A stretch of 64,000 bases of DNA from Tsukamurella sp. 8F (GTDB lineage: Bacteria; Actinomycetota; Actinomycetes; Mycobacteriales; Mycobacteriaceae). Shown piece after piece: positions 21,455 to 29,814 of the stretch (position 1 is the stretch's first letter; every line of letters starts with the position of its first letter). The stretch is from contig NZ_JARFTP010000021.1 in the NCBI RefSeq assembly GCF_029167375.1, forward strand, positions 1-64,000. Direction: 5' to 3'. The notes under the pieces are model-generated. The model did not search any database, was not told the DNA's origin, and saw only the letters and a program-made list of their open reading frames with translations. A program made the position numbers and the translations under genes.

Positions 21455-24400
21455 CTACAGCGCCGCCGGCTCGCGCGTCGGGCCACCGCTGAACCGCCGC
21501 AGGAAGTCCTCCTTGAAGCGGAGGTAGTCGCCGTCGACGATCGCCTGCCGGATCCGCGCCATGAGGGACACCAGGAACTGCTCGTTGTGGATGGTGACCA
21601 GCGTGATCGCCAGCCCCTCCTGTGCCTCGAAGAGGTGGTGTACGTAGGCCCTCGTGTACTGCGACGTGTAGTTGATCGTCTCCGGATCCAGCGACCGGAA
21701 GTCCGAGCGGTACGCCGGATCGGTGACCGAGTACGTGCCGTCGACGGTGTACACGGTGCCGACCTTCGCCGCCCGCGAGGGTGCAGCGGAGTCGACCGTG
21801 TCGACGCCGGCCTCGACCGCGGCGAACAGATCCACCGGCTCGCAGGCACCGAGCAGGTGACGCGGGCGTACATCGTCGAGCTCCGCCGTGGCCCATCGGG
21901 CGATGTCGCCCGCCACGCCGGACGGGACGCCGGTCAGGACGTACCCGCCGAATCCGAGGCCGCCACCGACGCGGTCCTCGTCGCCGAGGTCTCGGAGGTC
22001 GCGCGCGGCACGTCGGCGCAAGTCCTCGAACTCGCCGCCGCCGACCACGGCCCACAGCGACCGTGCCGAGCGCCGCTGCGCCGTCTGCCAGTTGTGTTCG
22101 GCCAGGCCGCGCCGCGCCCACAGCAGGTTGCGCTCCACGGCCTCCCGCTGCGCCGTGCGGTCGCCGGACTGCAGCGGCGAGTCCAGCGCGAACAGCACGT
22201 CGGCGCCGATGCGGTGCTGGAGTTGCATCGACGTCTCCGGGGTGAACCGGTGATCCGAGCCGTCGACGTGGCTGCGGAAGGAGACGCCGTCCTCGTCCAC
22301 GCGCGTCTTGCGCGCCGCGCCGTTGGCCTGAGCATCCGGGTCACCGCCGGACAGCGCGAACGCGCCGGACTCGGTGAACGTCGCACCCGGCCAGTTCATG
22401 AACCGCCCGAGGCCCCCCGCCTCCTCGATCACGCCCGCGCCGGGCATGAGCTCGAGGTGGTACGCGCTGGCCAGCAGAGCCTGCGCGCCGAGATCCCGCA
22501 GCGACTCGGGCAACACCGCGCGGACGGTGCCGCGGGTGGAAGCCGGGACGAAAGCGGGCGTTGCGACCTCGCCGTGCGGCGTGAACAGCCGTCCCGCGCG
22601 GCCGCCCGCCGCGAGGCGGGCCTCCACCGTGAAGCGCGTCGGGTCCGCCAGCCCCTCCTGCGCGAGCCGTGTGCGGCTCGCCATGGAGCGGTAGTCGGTG
22701 CGCAGCGCGGCCAGTTCCGCTGCCATCGCGCGGTTGCTGGCACGCAACTCGTCGAGCTCCTTCGGCGAACTCGCCGCCGACGGTGCCTGTGCGGGTTTCG
22801 CGAGCCCCACCTGCTCGGTTCGTTCGGGCGCGACCGCGGGCCGGACAGCCCCGTCGGACGCGGCCCCGTCGGACGCGGCCCCGGCGGTTACCGCCCCCGC
22901 CACGGCAGGCACGGCACCGACGGCCGCGTCGGCGGCCAAGGCACGCTCGGTGACGAGACGCGCCTGCGCGTCACCGGCGGCTGCGCCGCCTGCGGCCTGC
23001 TCCCGGTGGGCCTCGGCCGCACCGCTGCTCGCGCGGAGCGGGACCGACTTCCAGAACAGGACCAGCACCAGTGCGACCAGGGAGAGTCCCGCAGCCCACA
23101 GGAACACGACGTCCATCGAATCGGCGAAGGCGGCCTTCATGGGGTGCGCAAGGATCGACGGCAGCTTCTCCAGTGTGGACGTGTCGGACATGACCCCGCT
23201 GACCGTGCCCCCGGGGTCGTGTGCCATCCCGGTGGCGAAGGTCTTCGCTGCGTCACCGTCGGCGCCGGTCGCGGCACTCCGCATCGCGGTCGCGTAGCCG
23301 GGATCGGACGTAGCGGTGCTCAGCTGACCGTTCAGCTTGTCGGGCAGCTTGGAGAACAGCACCGACAGGAAGATCGCGACACCGGCGGTGCCACCGATCT
23401 GTCGGAAGAACGTGGCCGCGGCGGTCGAGACGCCCATATCCTTGGGCGGCAGGATGTTCTGCATCGCCAACGTCAGCGGCTGCATCAGGTTGCCGAGGCC
23501 GAAGCCGAGCACGAAGGATACGGCCATGACCACGGCCTGGTTGGTGTCGGCGTGCGTGTAGTGCAGCGCGAAGATGCCGCCGGTCAGCAGCACCGCGCCG
23601 ATGACCGGGAAGGCCCGGTACTTACCCGTCCGCGAGATCATCTGGCCGGAAACTATGGAACCGGCCATGAGGCCGATGACCATCGGCAGCATCTTGATGC
23701 CGGCCATCGTCGGCGACGTGCCCTGCACGACCTGGTAGTACTGCGGCAGCAGGGTGATAGCGCCGAACATCGCGGCACCGACCACCACGGAGATCACGAC
23801 GCCCTGGGCGAAGATGGGGTTCTTGAAGATCCGCAGGGGGATGATCGCGTCGTTCTTCATCAACGCCTCGACGGTGATGAAGAGCATGATTCCGACGCCA
23901 CCGATCACGTAGCAGACGATGGACTTGACGTCGCCCCAGCCCCAGATGCGGCCCTGCTCCGCGACGATGAGCAGGGGGACCACACCGATAGCCAGGGTGA
24001 TCGCACCCCACCAGTCGATGCGTACCCCGTGCTTTCGCGTGTGCGGCAGGTTGAGGACTCGCATGACCACGCCGAGGGCGAGGACGCCGATCGGCACGTT
24101 GACCAGGAACACCCAGCGCCAGCCGGTGATCCACAGGATCGAGTCGGCACCCGAGAGGAGGCCGCCGAGCACGGGGCCCAGCACCGAGCTGGTGCCGAAC
24201 ACGGCCAGGAAGTAGCCCTGGTACTTGGCCCGCTCGCGAGGCGGGACGATGTCACCGATGATGGTGAGCGCCAACGACATCAGGCCGCCGGCGCCGAGCC
24301 CCTGGAACGCGCGGAACGCGGCCAGCTCGTACATCGAGGTGGCGAAGCTGCACATCGCCGACCCGATGACGAACACCGTGATGGCGAACAGGAAGAACGG

Positions 24401-24667
24401 CTTGCGTCCGTAGATGTCGGAGAGCTTGCCGTAGAGCGGTGTCACGATGGTCGACGTGATCAGGTAGGCCGTGGTGACCCACGCCTGCTCCTGGTAGCCG
24501 TGCAGATCATCGGCGATGGTGCGGATCGCGGTGGACACGATCGTCTGGTCCAGCGCGGCGAGGAACATGCCGAGCATCAGGCCCGACAGGATGTACAGGA
24601 TCTGCCGGTGGGTGAATACCCCGGGCGCAGACCCCGTGTCGTCGCCGGCGACGGTGGCTGAGGTCAT
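21455..24667 (-). CDS. DHA2-family MFS transporter fused to a divergent TGT-like domain
   Basis: One uninterrupted 1070-residue frame. Residues 1-542 are a 14-helix EmrB/QacA drug:proton antiporter: motif C-like GTSSVLGPVLGGLLS (158-172), KLSDIYGRKP (81-90). Residues about 545-635 are an Ala-rich linker, 636-672 a short coiled coil, and 678-1060 a tRNA-guanine transglycosylase fold (GRAGRLFTPHGEVATPAFVP; LGAQALLASAYHL; YTRAYVHHL). Compared with true TGT the zinc cysteines are replaced (Thr997, Asn999, Ser1002), the general acid Asp is Glu766, and the GGLAVGE guanine loop is lost; Asp829 and the nucleophile-position Asp959 remain. Transglycosylation is therefore doubtful. Co-transcribed with marR. 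Confidence 0.88.
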   Translation of the reverse strand: MTSATVAGDDTGSAPGVFTHRQILYILSGLMLGMFLAALDQTIVSTAIRTIADDLHGYQEQAWVTTAYLITSTIVTPLYGKLSDIYGRKPFFLFAITVFVIGSAMCSFATSMYELAAFRAFQGLGAGGLMSLALTIIGDIVPPRERAKYQGYFLAVFGTSSVLGPVLGGLLSGADSILWITGWRWVFLVNVPIGVLALGVVMRVLNLPHTRKHGVRIDWWGAITLAIGVVPLLIVAEQGRIWGWGDVKSIVCYVIGGVGIMLFITVEALMKNDAIIPLRIFKNPIFAQGVVISVVVGAAMFGAITLLPQYYQVVQGTSPTMAGIKMLPMVIGLMAGSIVSGQMISRTGKYRAFPVIGAVLLTGGIFALHYTHADTNQAVVMAVSFVLGFGLGNLMQPLTLAMQNILPPKDMGVSTAAATFFRQIGGTAGVAIFLSVLFSKLPDKLNGQLSTATSDPGYATAMRSAATGADGDAAKTFATGMAHDPGGTVSGVMSDTSTLEKLPSILAHPMKAAFADSMDVVFLWAAGLSLVALVLVLFWKSVPLRASSGAAEAHREQAAGGAAAGDAQARLVTERALAADAAVGAVPAVAGAVTAGAASDGAASDGAVRPAVAPERTEQVGLAKPAQAPSAASSPKELDELRASNRAMAAELAALRTDYRSMASRTRLAQEGLADPTRFTVEARLAAGGRAGRLFTPHGEVATPAFVPASTRGTVRAVLPESLRDLGAQALLASAYHLELMPGAGVIEEAGGLGRFMNWPGATFTESGAFALSGGDPDAQANGAARKTRVDEDGVSFRSHVDGSDHRFTPETSMQLQHRIGADVLFALDSPLQSGDRTAQREAVERNLLWARRGLAEHNWQTAQRRSARSLWAVVGGGEFEDLRRRAARDLRDLGDEDRVGGGLGFGGYVLTGVPSGVAGDIARWATAELDDVRPRHLLGACEPVDLFAAVEAGVDTVDSAAPSRAAKVGTVYTVDGTYSVTDPAYRSDFRSLDPETINYTSQYTRAYVHHLFEAQEGLAITLVTIHNEQFLVSLMARIRQAIVDGDYLRFKEDFLRRFSGGPTREPAAL

Positions 24668-25206
24668 CGGGCCGATCCTTTCGATTTCTGTGGTGCCGCT
24701 GCCGGGGCGGATTCGGCGCAGCGGGCACGGCGGTCGGTGTGCTCGACGAGGGAGTCCTCGAAGATCCGCAGCACTCGGGAGCCGAGTTCGGCGAACCTGT
24801 CGAGATCCTCATCCGTCCAATCGGCGATGAGCGGCGTCAGCCGCTCGTTGCGCCAGCGCCGGATGTCGTCGGTCTTATCGACACCGGCCTGCGTGGCGGA
24901 TACCAGGGAGGCGCGTCGGTCGCGCGGATCGGGTGAGCGCTCGGCGAACCCGAGATCGACCAGAGTGGATACGTGGCGGCTGGTCGTCGACGGGTCGGCA
25001 TGCGTCCGGTCGGCGAGCTCCGACGAGCGCATCGGCCCGCCGGAGACGAGCTCGAACAGCGCCGCGTACGCGGCGATCTCGATACCGTCGGCGTCGACCG
25101 TGTGGCGCACGACGGCGGCGTGGCGCTCCTTCATGCGCGTCAGGTCGACGATGACGCGAATCATCTTCTCGAGCTGCTCCGCGCGATCGGGTTGCGGTTC
25201 TGTCAT
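24664..25206 (-). CDS. MarR-family transcriptional regulator
   Basis: A 180-residue winged-helix regulator: GGPMRSSELADRTHADPSTTSRHVSTLVDLGF is the helix-turn-helix region (recognition helix STTSRHVSTL) and PDPRDRRASLVSAT the wing with the DxR motif. The ATG at 25206 is family-appropriate; the frame continues to 25278 without support. Its stop overlaps the ATG of the MFS-TGT fusion by four bases, so it very likely autoregulates and controls that transporter in response to an exported compound. Ligand unknown. Confidence 0.9.
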   Translation of the reverse strand: MTEPQPDRAEQLEKMIRVIVDLTRMKERHAAVVRHTVDADGIEIAAYAALFELVSGGPMRSSELADRTHADPSTTSRHVSTLVDLGFAERSPDPRDRRASLVSATQAGVDKTDDIRRWRNERLTPLIADWTDEDLDRFAELGSRVLRIFEDSLVEHTDRRARCAESAPAAAPQKSKGSAR

Positions 25207-25261
25207 TGGCGATACTTTCGGCGTGATGTGGGAACACGGATCGCGTGCACCCTGCAAACAA

Positions 25262-25271
25262 CTGCATGCAG
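25262..25271. promoter_or_regulatory. Possible MarR operator palindrome
   Basis: CTGCATGCAG is a perfect 10-bp palindrome 56-65 bases upstream of the marR start, in the most AT-rich part of the intergenic gap. Position fits an autoregulatory operator; sequence alone does not prove it. Confidence 0.3.
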
Positions 25272-25331
25272 AGTACAACTATTCCGGCCTGCTAAACAAA
25301 TCGCCCCGGTTCACCAAGTCCCGGTAAACCC

Positions 25332-25826
25332 TCACTCGGCGGTCTGCATCGCGCGTGCGCCCGTGAGCGCGAGCAGCCGGTCGAAGGTGGTGGCGAAGAT
25401 CGTGTCGTGCTCGCCCGCCGCGGCGTACAGCGCGGGGAAGCGGCGCAGCGACTCGTCGATCACCGTCTCGATCGGCGCGGGGTGGCCGACCGGCGACACT
25501 CCCCCGATCACCTGACCGGACGCCGACGCCACCTGCTCGGGATTCGCACGCTTGATCCTCTGCTTCCCGAGCCGCGCGGCGAGTCCGGCGGTATCCACGC
25601 GGTGCTCGCCCGACGACAGCACGAGCAGCGGCTCGCCGTCCGCCATGAAGACCAGGCTGTTGGTGATCGCACCCACATCGCATCCCAGCTCCGCGGCAGC
25701 CGCGGCCGCTGTCGGCGCGGATCCCGTTCGACGCACCGTGTTCGGGTGACCGGCCGCCTCCAACGCGGCGATCACCGCGAGGGTGCGTTCGGAGTGTTCG
25801 TGGGACGTAGGCGCGGGGTCGGACAC
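25332..25826 (-). CDS. YbaK/EbsC-type aminoacyl-tRNA deacylase
   Basis: A 164-residue YbaK/ProX-like domain that hydrolyses mischarged tRNAs, typically Cys-tRNA(Pro) or Ala-tRNA(Pro). Visible hallmarks: TAAAAAAELGCDVGAITNSLVF, LVLSSGEHRVDTAGLAARLG, the conserved Lys in KQRIKRANPEQV, and the glycine segment GQVIGGVSPVGHP. The start is GTG at 25826. It does not obviously share an operon with marR (125-base gap). Substrate specificity is not readable. Confidence 0.85.
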   Translation of the reverse strand: MSDPAPTSHEHSERTLAVIAALEAAGHPNTVRRTGSAPTAAAAAAELGCDVGAITNSLVFMADGEPLLVLSSGEHRVDTAGLAARLGKQRIKRANPEQVASASGQVIGGVSPVGHPAPIETVIDESLRRFPALYAAAGEHDTIFATTFDRLLALTGARAMQTAE

Positions 25827-25859
25827 ACACCGAGTATGTCCGACCCCCAGACGATTTCC

Positions 25860-26258
25860 TCAGGCGGCCAGCAGCCCCTCGATCAGCGCGGCCGTGCGTG
25901 CGCCGCCGAGCGGGCGCAACACCACGGCGTCGGCCACCTCGGCCGCGTAGACGTCGTCGATGAGCGAGCCCAGCCCCGCCGGGGTGCCCACATACGTCAC
26001 CGTGTCCCCCGCGGACTCGAGCCGCGCGTACGCCGCACGCGCATCGGCCGCCCGCTCGTCGAGCACCACGTCGACCTCGAGCGCGGCCACCACCTCGGAC
26101 GGATCCCGGCCGTCCCGCACCGCGTCGGCACGAAGGTAGCGCCGCTCCCGTTGCGCCGCACCGAGATCCGCCGCCCGCACACGGGTCAGGGAGTCCGCGG
26201 CCGGATCCCCGTCGATGACGGTGAGGCGCGCTCGGCGGATGGACAGGGGTGCGGTCAT
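25860..26258 (-). CDS. Small protein resembling the C-terminal part of luciferase-like monooxygenases
   Basis: A 132-residue protein starting four bases after the aminotransferase stop, so part of the SAM-IV-controlled operon. Its C-terminal half (GDTVTYVGTPAGLGSLIDDVY, then VADAVVLRPLGG) resembles the last strands and helix of flavin-dependent LLM monooxygenases, but the flavin-binding barrel is missing. It may be a decayed or stand-alone module. Function not assigned; the operon context suggests sulfur metabolism. Confidence 0.55.
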   Translation of the reverse strand: MTAPLSIRRARLTVIDGDPAADSLTRVRAADLGAAQRERRYLRADAVRDGRDPSEVVAALEVDVVLDERAADARAAYARLESAGDTVTYVGTPAGLGSLIDDVYAAEVADAVVLRPLGGARTAALIEGLLAA

Positions 26259-26262
26259 GGTG

Positions 26263-27549
26263 CTACTTCCTTGTCGATACCAGCTGTGTCAGTGCGTCCA
26301 CCAGGCGGCGGACGTCGGATTCGGATGTGCCCAGCCCGAGGCTGGCGCGGACAGCGCCCTCGGGTACTCCCAGGCGGGACACGATGGGGTGTGCGCAGAA
26401 CCGGCCGTCCCGCACGCCGATGCCGTGGTGGTCGGAGAGGTACTCGGCGACCTCACGGGGCGGCACACCGTCGACGGCGAACGCCACGATGCCCACACGC
26501 TCGGTCGAGTCGACCCAGATGCGCAGCTCGCGAACGCCGTCGAGCGCCGAGATGCCCTGCGAGAGCAGCTCCGTGAGGAACCGCTCGTGCTCGGCGGCCT
26601 CGTCTGCGAGGCGGGTGAGCTCGGCGCATGCGGCGGCGATCGACACGGCGCCGAGAACGTTCGGCGACCCGGCCTCGTGGCGCGCCGGACCGGTGTGCCA
26701 CGCGACTCCGACCGACCGCGCGACCGGCTTACCGATCACCTCGTACGTCGCACCACCGCCGTAGCGGTACGGGTCCGCCTCGTCTAGCCAGTCCGCGCGC
26801 CCGACGAGTACGCCCGCACCGTACGGCGCATACAACTTGTGTCCCGAGAAGGCGAGGTAGTCGATGCCGCTCTCGCGCAGGGAGATGCGACGGTGCGGGG
26901 CGAGCTGCGCGGCATCGACACAGATGCGGGCGCCGTGCCGGTGCGCGATCGCGGCGAGCCGCCGGATCGGCAGGATCTCGCCCGTGACGTTCGATGCGCC
27001 GGTCACCGACAGCAGGGCGGCGGGGCGGCGGGCCAGCTCGGCCTCGACCGCGGCGAGGGTGCCCTCGATGGACAGCGGCGCGCACACCACCCGGGCGCCG
27101 CTGGACGCGCCGCGCAGCTCGCCGGAGCGAGTCCACGGCAGCAGGTTTGCGTGATGCTCGGCATCGAGCACCACGACGTCACCCGGGACGCACCGGGCCA
27201 GCAGGTTCAGGGAGTCGGTGGTGTTGCCGGTGAAGACCACGTGATCGTCGTCCCGGGCCCCGACGAACTCGGCGACCGACGCGCGGGCGCCCTCGTACCG
27301 GGCGGTGGAGCGCTGCGACAGATAGCCGGCGCCGCGGTGGACGCTGGCGTACTCGTCGAGGGCCGTCGCGACGGCGCGCTGCACGGCCTCGAGGGCGGGC
27401 GCGCTGGCGGCGTAGTCCAGGTTGGCGTAGCGCACGGTGGCCCCGTCGGCGAGCGGTGCGTACTCGTCGGCGCCGGATACGCGCGCGAGGGGCCCGACGC
27501 TCAGCGGGGCGCGGGTGCAGGTGGTGCGAGCGGAGAGTACAGCGGTCAT
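26263..27549 (-). CDS. Class V PLP aminotransferase / cysteine desulfurase-like
   Basis: A 428-residue fold-type I PLP enzyme. LDYAASAPALEAVQRAV is the family start; VFTGNTTDSLNLLA, AEHHANLLPW and VDAAQLAPHR line the cofactor; the Schiff-base Lys is in FSGHKLYAPYGAGVLVG. Near the C-terminus RFCAHPIVSRLG contains a Cys at the position of the SufS-type catalytic loop, suggesting desulfurase chemistry. It lies behind a SAM-IV riboswitch, so it responds to S-adenosylmethionine and probably handles sulfur. No suf genes adjoin it, so an Fe-S role is not implied. Confidence 0.85.
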   Translation of the reverse strand: MTAVLSARTTCTRAPLSVGPLARVSGADEYAPLADGATVRYANLDYAASAPALEAVQRAVATALDEYASVHRGAGYLSQRSTARYEGARASVAEFVGARDDDHVVFTGNTTDSLNLLARCVPGDVVVLDAEHHANLLPWTRSGELRGASSGARVVCAPLSIEGTLAAVEAELARRPAALLSVTGASNVTGEILPIRRLAAIAHRHGARICVDAAQLAPHRRISLRESGIDYLAFSGHKLYAPYGAGVLVGRADWLDEADPYRYGGGATYEVIGKPVARSVGVAWHTGPARHEAGSPNVLGAVSIAAACAELTRLADEAAEHERFLTELLSQGISALDGVRELRIWVDSTERVGIVAFAVDGVPPREVAEYLSDHHGIGVRDGRFCAHPIVSRLGVPEGAVRASLGLGTSESDVRRLVDALTQLVSTRK

Positions 27550-27557
27550 CGTTCGTT

Positions 27558-27573
27558 CCTTACGGTCGTAAGG
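27558..27573 (-). promoter_or_regulatory. Hairpin covering the aminotransferase ribosome-binding site
   Basis: CCTTACG pairs with CGTAAGG across a 2-base centre, and the AAGG of its 3-prime arm on the minus strand is the ribosome site eight bases before the ATG at 27549. It lies downstream of the SAM-IV aptamer, a plausible translational expression platform. Confidence 0.55.
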
Positions 27574-27604
27574 ATCCCCCGAGCGACGACACTCGAGTGG
27601 ATCC

Positions 27605-27718
27605 GCGCTTGCCGCAGGCGGTTTCGCCGTGCAGCCAGGTCGTCACCCGGAGCACCCCACCGCGGAGGAGGGTTGCCGACCAGCGAGCCGGGGCTTTGCG
27701 CTGGCACTCATGACCTGA
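27605..27718 (-). ncRNA. SAM-IV riboswitch
   Basis: On the minus strand the RNA opens with GGTCATGAGTGCCAGC, continues with the CCCCGGCTCGCTGGTCGG arm, the conserved GGCAACCCTCC internal-loop strand, and the GGGGTGCTCCGGGTGACGACC return strand that closes P1 (GGTC 27715-27712 with GACC 27641-27638). A further GGCGAAACCGCC hairpin follows. These match the SAM-IV consensus known from Actinomycetales, which binds S-adenosylmethionine and shuts off sulfur genes. It lies upstream of the class V aminotransferase. Boundaries are approximate. Confidence 0.88.
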
Positions 27719-27806
27719 CAGAAGGATGCACCGCCGGACGCTGCCACGCAACAATTGAAATCACGGTGCTGTCGAATCGCTCGGGGCGGTTGGGTAGCGT
27801 CGGGGA

Positions 27807-28877
27807 GTGCGATTCGCCCTCTCCCGGCCGGGCCGCTCGGTGTCGGCCGAGGGCGCCGAGGCCACGTTCTCGGATCCGCGAGCCGCATCCGCCGCGCTGA
27901 AAGCCGGGCGGGCGGGCCTCGTGGTCGGGGCCCTGCCGTTCGACCACGACGATCCCGCAGCCCTCATCATCCCCGCGGACGCGACGTTCCGGTCCGGGCC
28001 GCTGCAGCTGCCCCCGGGTCGCCGGCTTCCCACGTTCACCCGCCGCGACGTCACCACCCGGGAGCAGCACCGCGCCGCTGTCGCCGCCGCCGTCGAGCGG
28101 ATCGACTCGGGCGAACTGGAGAAGGTGGTGCTGGCGCGCGCGATCGAGCTGCGGGCCGACGGCGACATCGATCCGGCCGAGGTCGCACGTCGCCTGCTCG
28201 CGGGTTCGCAGGACGGGGACGCGTACCTCGCCGACCTCTCACCCGCCGGACCCGCTTACGAAGGCGCCGTGCTCGCCGGGTCGATGCCCGAGTCGCTCGT
28301 GCGCGTGGACGGCGCCCACCTCTCGTGCGCGCCGTTCGCCGGGACCGCGCCGCGCGGCGCCACTCCCGGCGCGGACCGCGCCGCCGCCGACGACCTGTTC
28401 TCGTCGGCGAAGGACCGGGCAGAGCACGCGTACGTGGTGGACTGGATCGCGGAGCGCCTGGCTCCGCTGTGCCGGGATCTGCAGGTGCCCGCCGAACCGT
28501 CGCTGCACTCGACGCCGCAGGTCTGGCATCTGTCGACGCCGATCCGGGGCACGCTGGCGAACGCCGCGACAGCCCTCGACGTGGCACTGGCCCTGTACCC
28601 GACGCCGGCCGTGTGCGGCACGCCGTCGGACACGGCGCGATCGGTGATATCCGAACTCGAGGGGCCGCGCGGCTTCTACGGCGGCGCAGTGGGGTGGGCC
28701 GATTCCGACGGCAACGGCGAGTGGATGGTGGCGCTCCGCTGCGCCGAGCTACGCCCGGAGTGGGGGACCGTGCGCGCGTGGGCGGGCGGCGGGATCGTAG
28801 GCGCGAGCGATCCGGATGCCGAATACGACGAGACGACCGCGAAATTCGGCACCGTGCTGCATGCACTGGGCCTGTAG
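27807..28877 (+). CDS. Isochorismate synthase
   Basis: Converts chorismate to isochorismate for menaquinone or salicylate siderophores. The 356-residue chorismate-binding enzyme has EKVVLARAIEL, the substrate Glu in SELEGPRGFYGGAVGW, and the terminal GGGIVGASDPDAEYDET. The start is GTG at 27807. No menD, siderophore synthetase or salicylate lyase is adjacent, so entC/dhbC-versus-menF naming is left open. It diverges from the SAM-IV transcript with about 90 bases between them. Confidence 0.88.
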   Translation: MRFALSRPGRSVSAEGAEATFSDPRAASAALKAGRAGLVVGALPFDHDDPAALIIPADATFRSGPLQLPPGRRLPTFTRRDVTTREQHRAAVAAAVERIDSGELEKVVLARAIELRADGDIDPAEVARRLLAGSQDGDAYLADLSPAGPAYEGAVLAGSMPESLVRVDGAHLSCAPFAGTAPRGATPGADRAAADDLFSSAKDRAEHAYVVDWIAERLAPLCRDLQVPAEPSLHSTPQVWHLSTPIRGTLANAATALDVALALYPTPAVCGTPSDTARSVISELEGPRGFYGGAVGWADSDGNGEWMVALRCAELRPEWGTVRAWAGGGIVGASDPDAEYDETTAKFGTVLHALGL

Positions 28878-29015
28878 CCGGGCACCGAGCCGCCGGCGCT
28901 GTCTGGATCTACACCGCAGCGGATCGGCGAGCTCGTAGGCGCGGTGCCGCGCCGCTGCGGCCGTGATCTGCACACCGACCTGCCGGTAGGTTGCGGCGCC
29001 GATAGTGTGCGCAAT

Positions 29016-29795
29016 ATGGCATGGCACTACCTGATGGACATGGACGGCGTTCTGGTGCACGAGGAGCACATGATCCCAGGGGCGGACACGTTCATCGCCG
29101 AGCTCACCGACATCGGTACGCCGTACATGGTGTTGACCAACAACTCGATCCGCACCCCGCGCGACCTACGTGCCCGACTGTTGTCGAGTGGGCTCGACAT
29201 CCCCGAGGACAGGATCTGGACGTCGGCCCTGGCGACGGCGAAGTTCCTCGCTGACCAGCGGCCCGGCGGGTCCGCCTACGTGGTCGGCGAGTCGGGACTG
29301 ACCACGGCGCTGCACGACGCCGGCTACGTCATGACCGAGAGCGACCCCGACTACGTCGTGCTCGGCGAGACCCGCACGTACTCGTTCGAAGCGATCACCA
29401 CCGCGATCCGCCTGATCGAGCGCGGCTCGCGGTTCATCGCGACCAACCCGGATGCCACCGGCCCGTCCAAGGAGGGCTCGCTGCCGGCCACCGGCGCCGT
29501 GGCCGCCCTGATCCGGGAGGCCACCGGGCGCAACCCCTACTACGTCGGCAAGCCGAACTCGCTCATGATGCGGTCCGCGTTGCGCGCGTTGGGCGCCCAC
29601 TCCGAGTCGACGCTGATGATCGGCGACCGGATGGACACCGATATCGTCTGCGGACTCGAGGCCGGTCTCAAGACGATCCTCGTGCTCACCGGCATCAGCA
29701 CGCCCGCCACGGTGGACCATTTCCCGTATCGGCCCACCGCGATCCTCGACTCCGTCGCCGACCTGGTCGGCAGGACGGACGACCCGTTCGCGTGA
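29016..29795 (+). CDS. HAD-IIA phosphatase, NagD-like
   Basis: A 259-residue haloacid dehalogenase hydrolase. Motif I is [10 protein letters not shown] (nucleophile DxD), motif II VLTNNS, motif III Lys in YYVGKPN, and motif [13 protein letters not shown]2-type cap lies between motifs II and III. The ATG at 29016 is preceded by no strong ribosome site but matches the family start. Likely dephosphorylates a small metabolite or nucleotide; converges on metZ 19 bases away. Confidence 0.88.
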   Translation: MAWHYLMDMDGVLVHEEHMIPGADTFIAELTDIGTPYMVLTNNSIRTPRDLRARLLSSGLDIPEDRIWTSALATAKFLADQRPGGSAYVVGESGLTTALHDAGYVMTESDPDYVVLGETRTYSFEAITTAIRLIERGSRFIATNPDATGPSKEGSLPATGAVAALIREATGRNPYYVGKPNSLMMRSALRALGAHSESTLMIGDRMDTDIVCGLEAGLKTILVLTGISTPATVDHFPYRPTAILDSVADLVGRTDDPFA

Positions 29796-29814
29796 CGGGT
29801 CGCGGCCGGCTGGT

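Noticed and set aside
21056-24661. 1201-codon open frame on the plus strand
   Set aside because: It is fully antisense to the MFS-TGT fusion, whose transporter and TGT motifs are unmistakable; the mirror frame has no recognisable domain and reflects high-GC codon bias.
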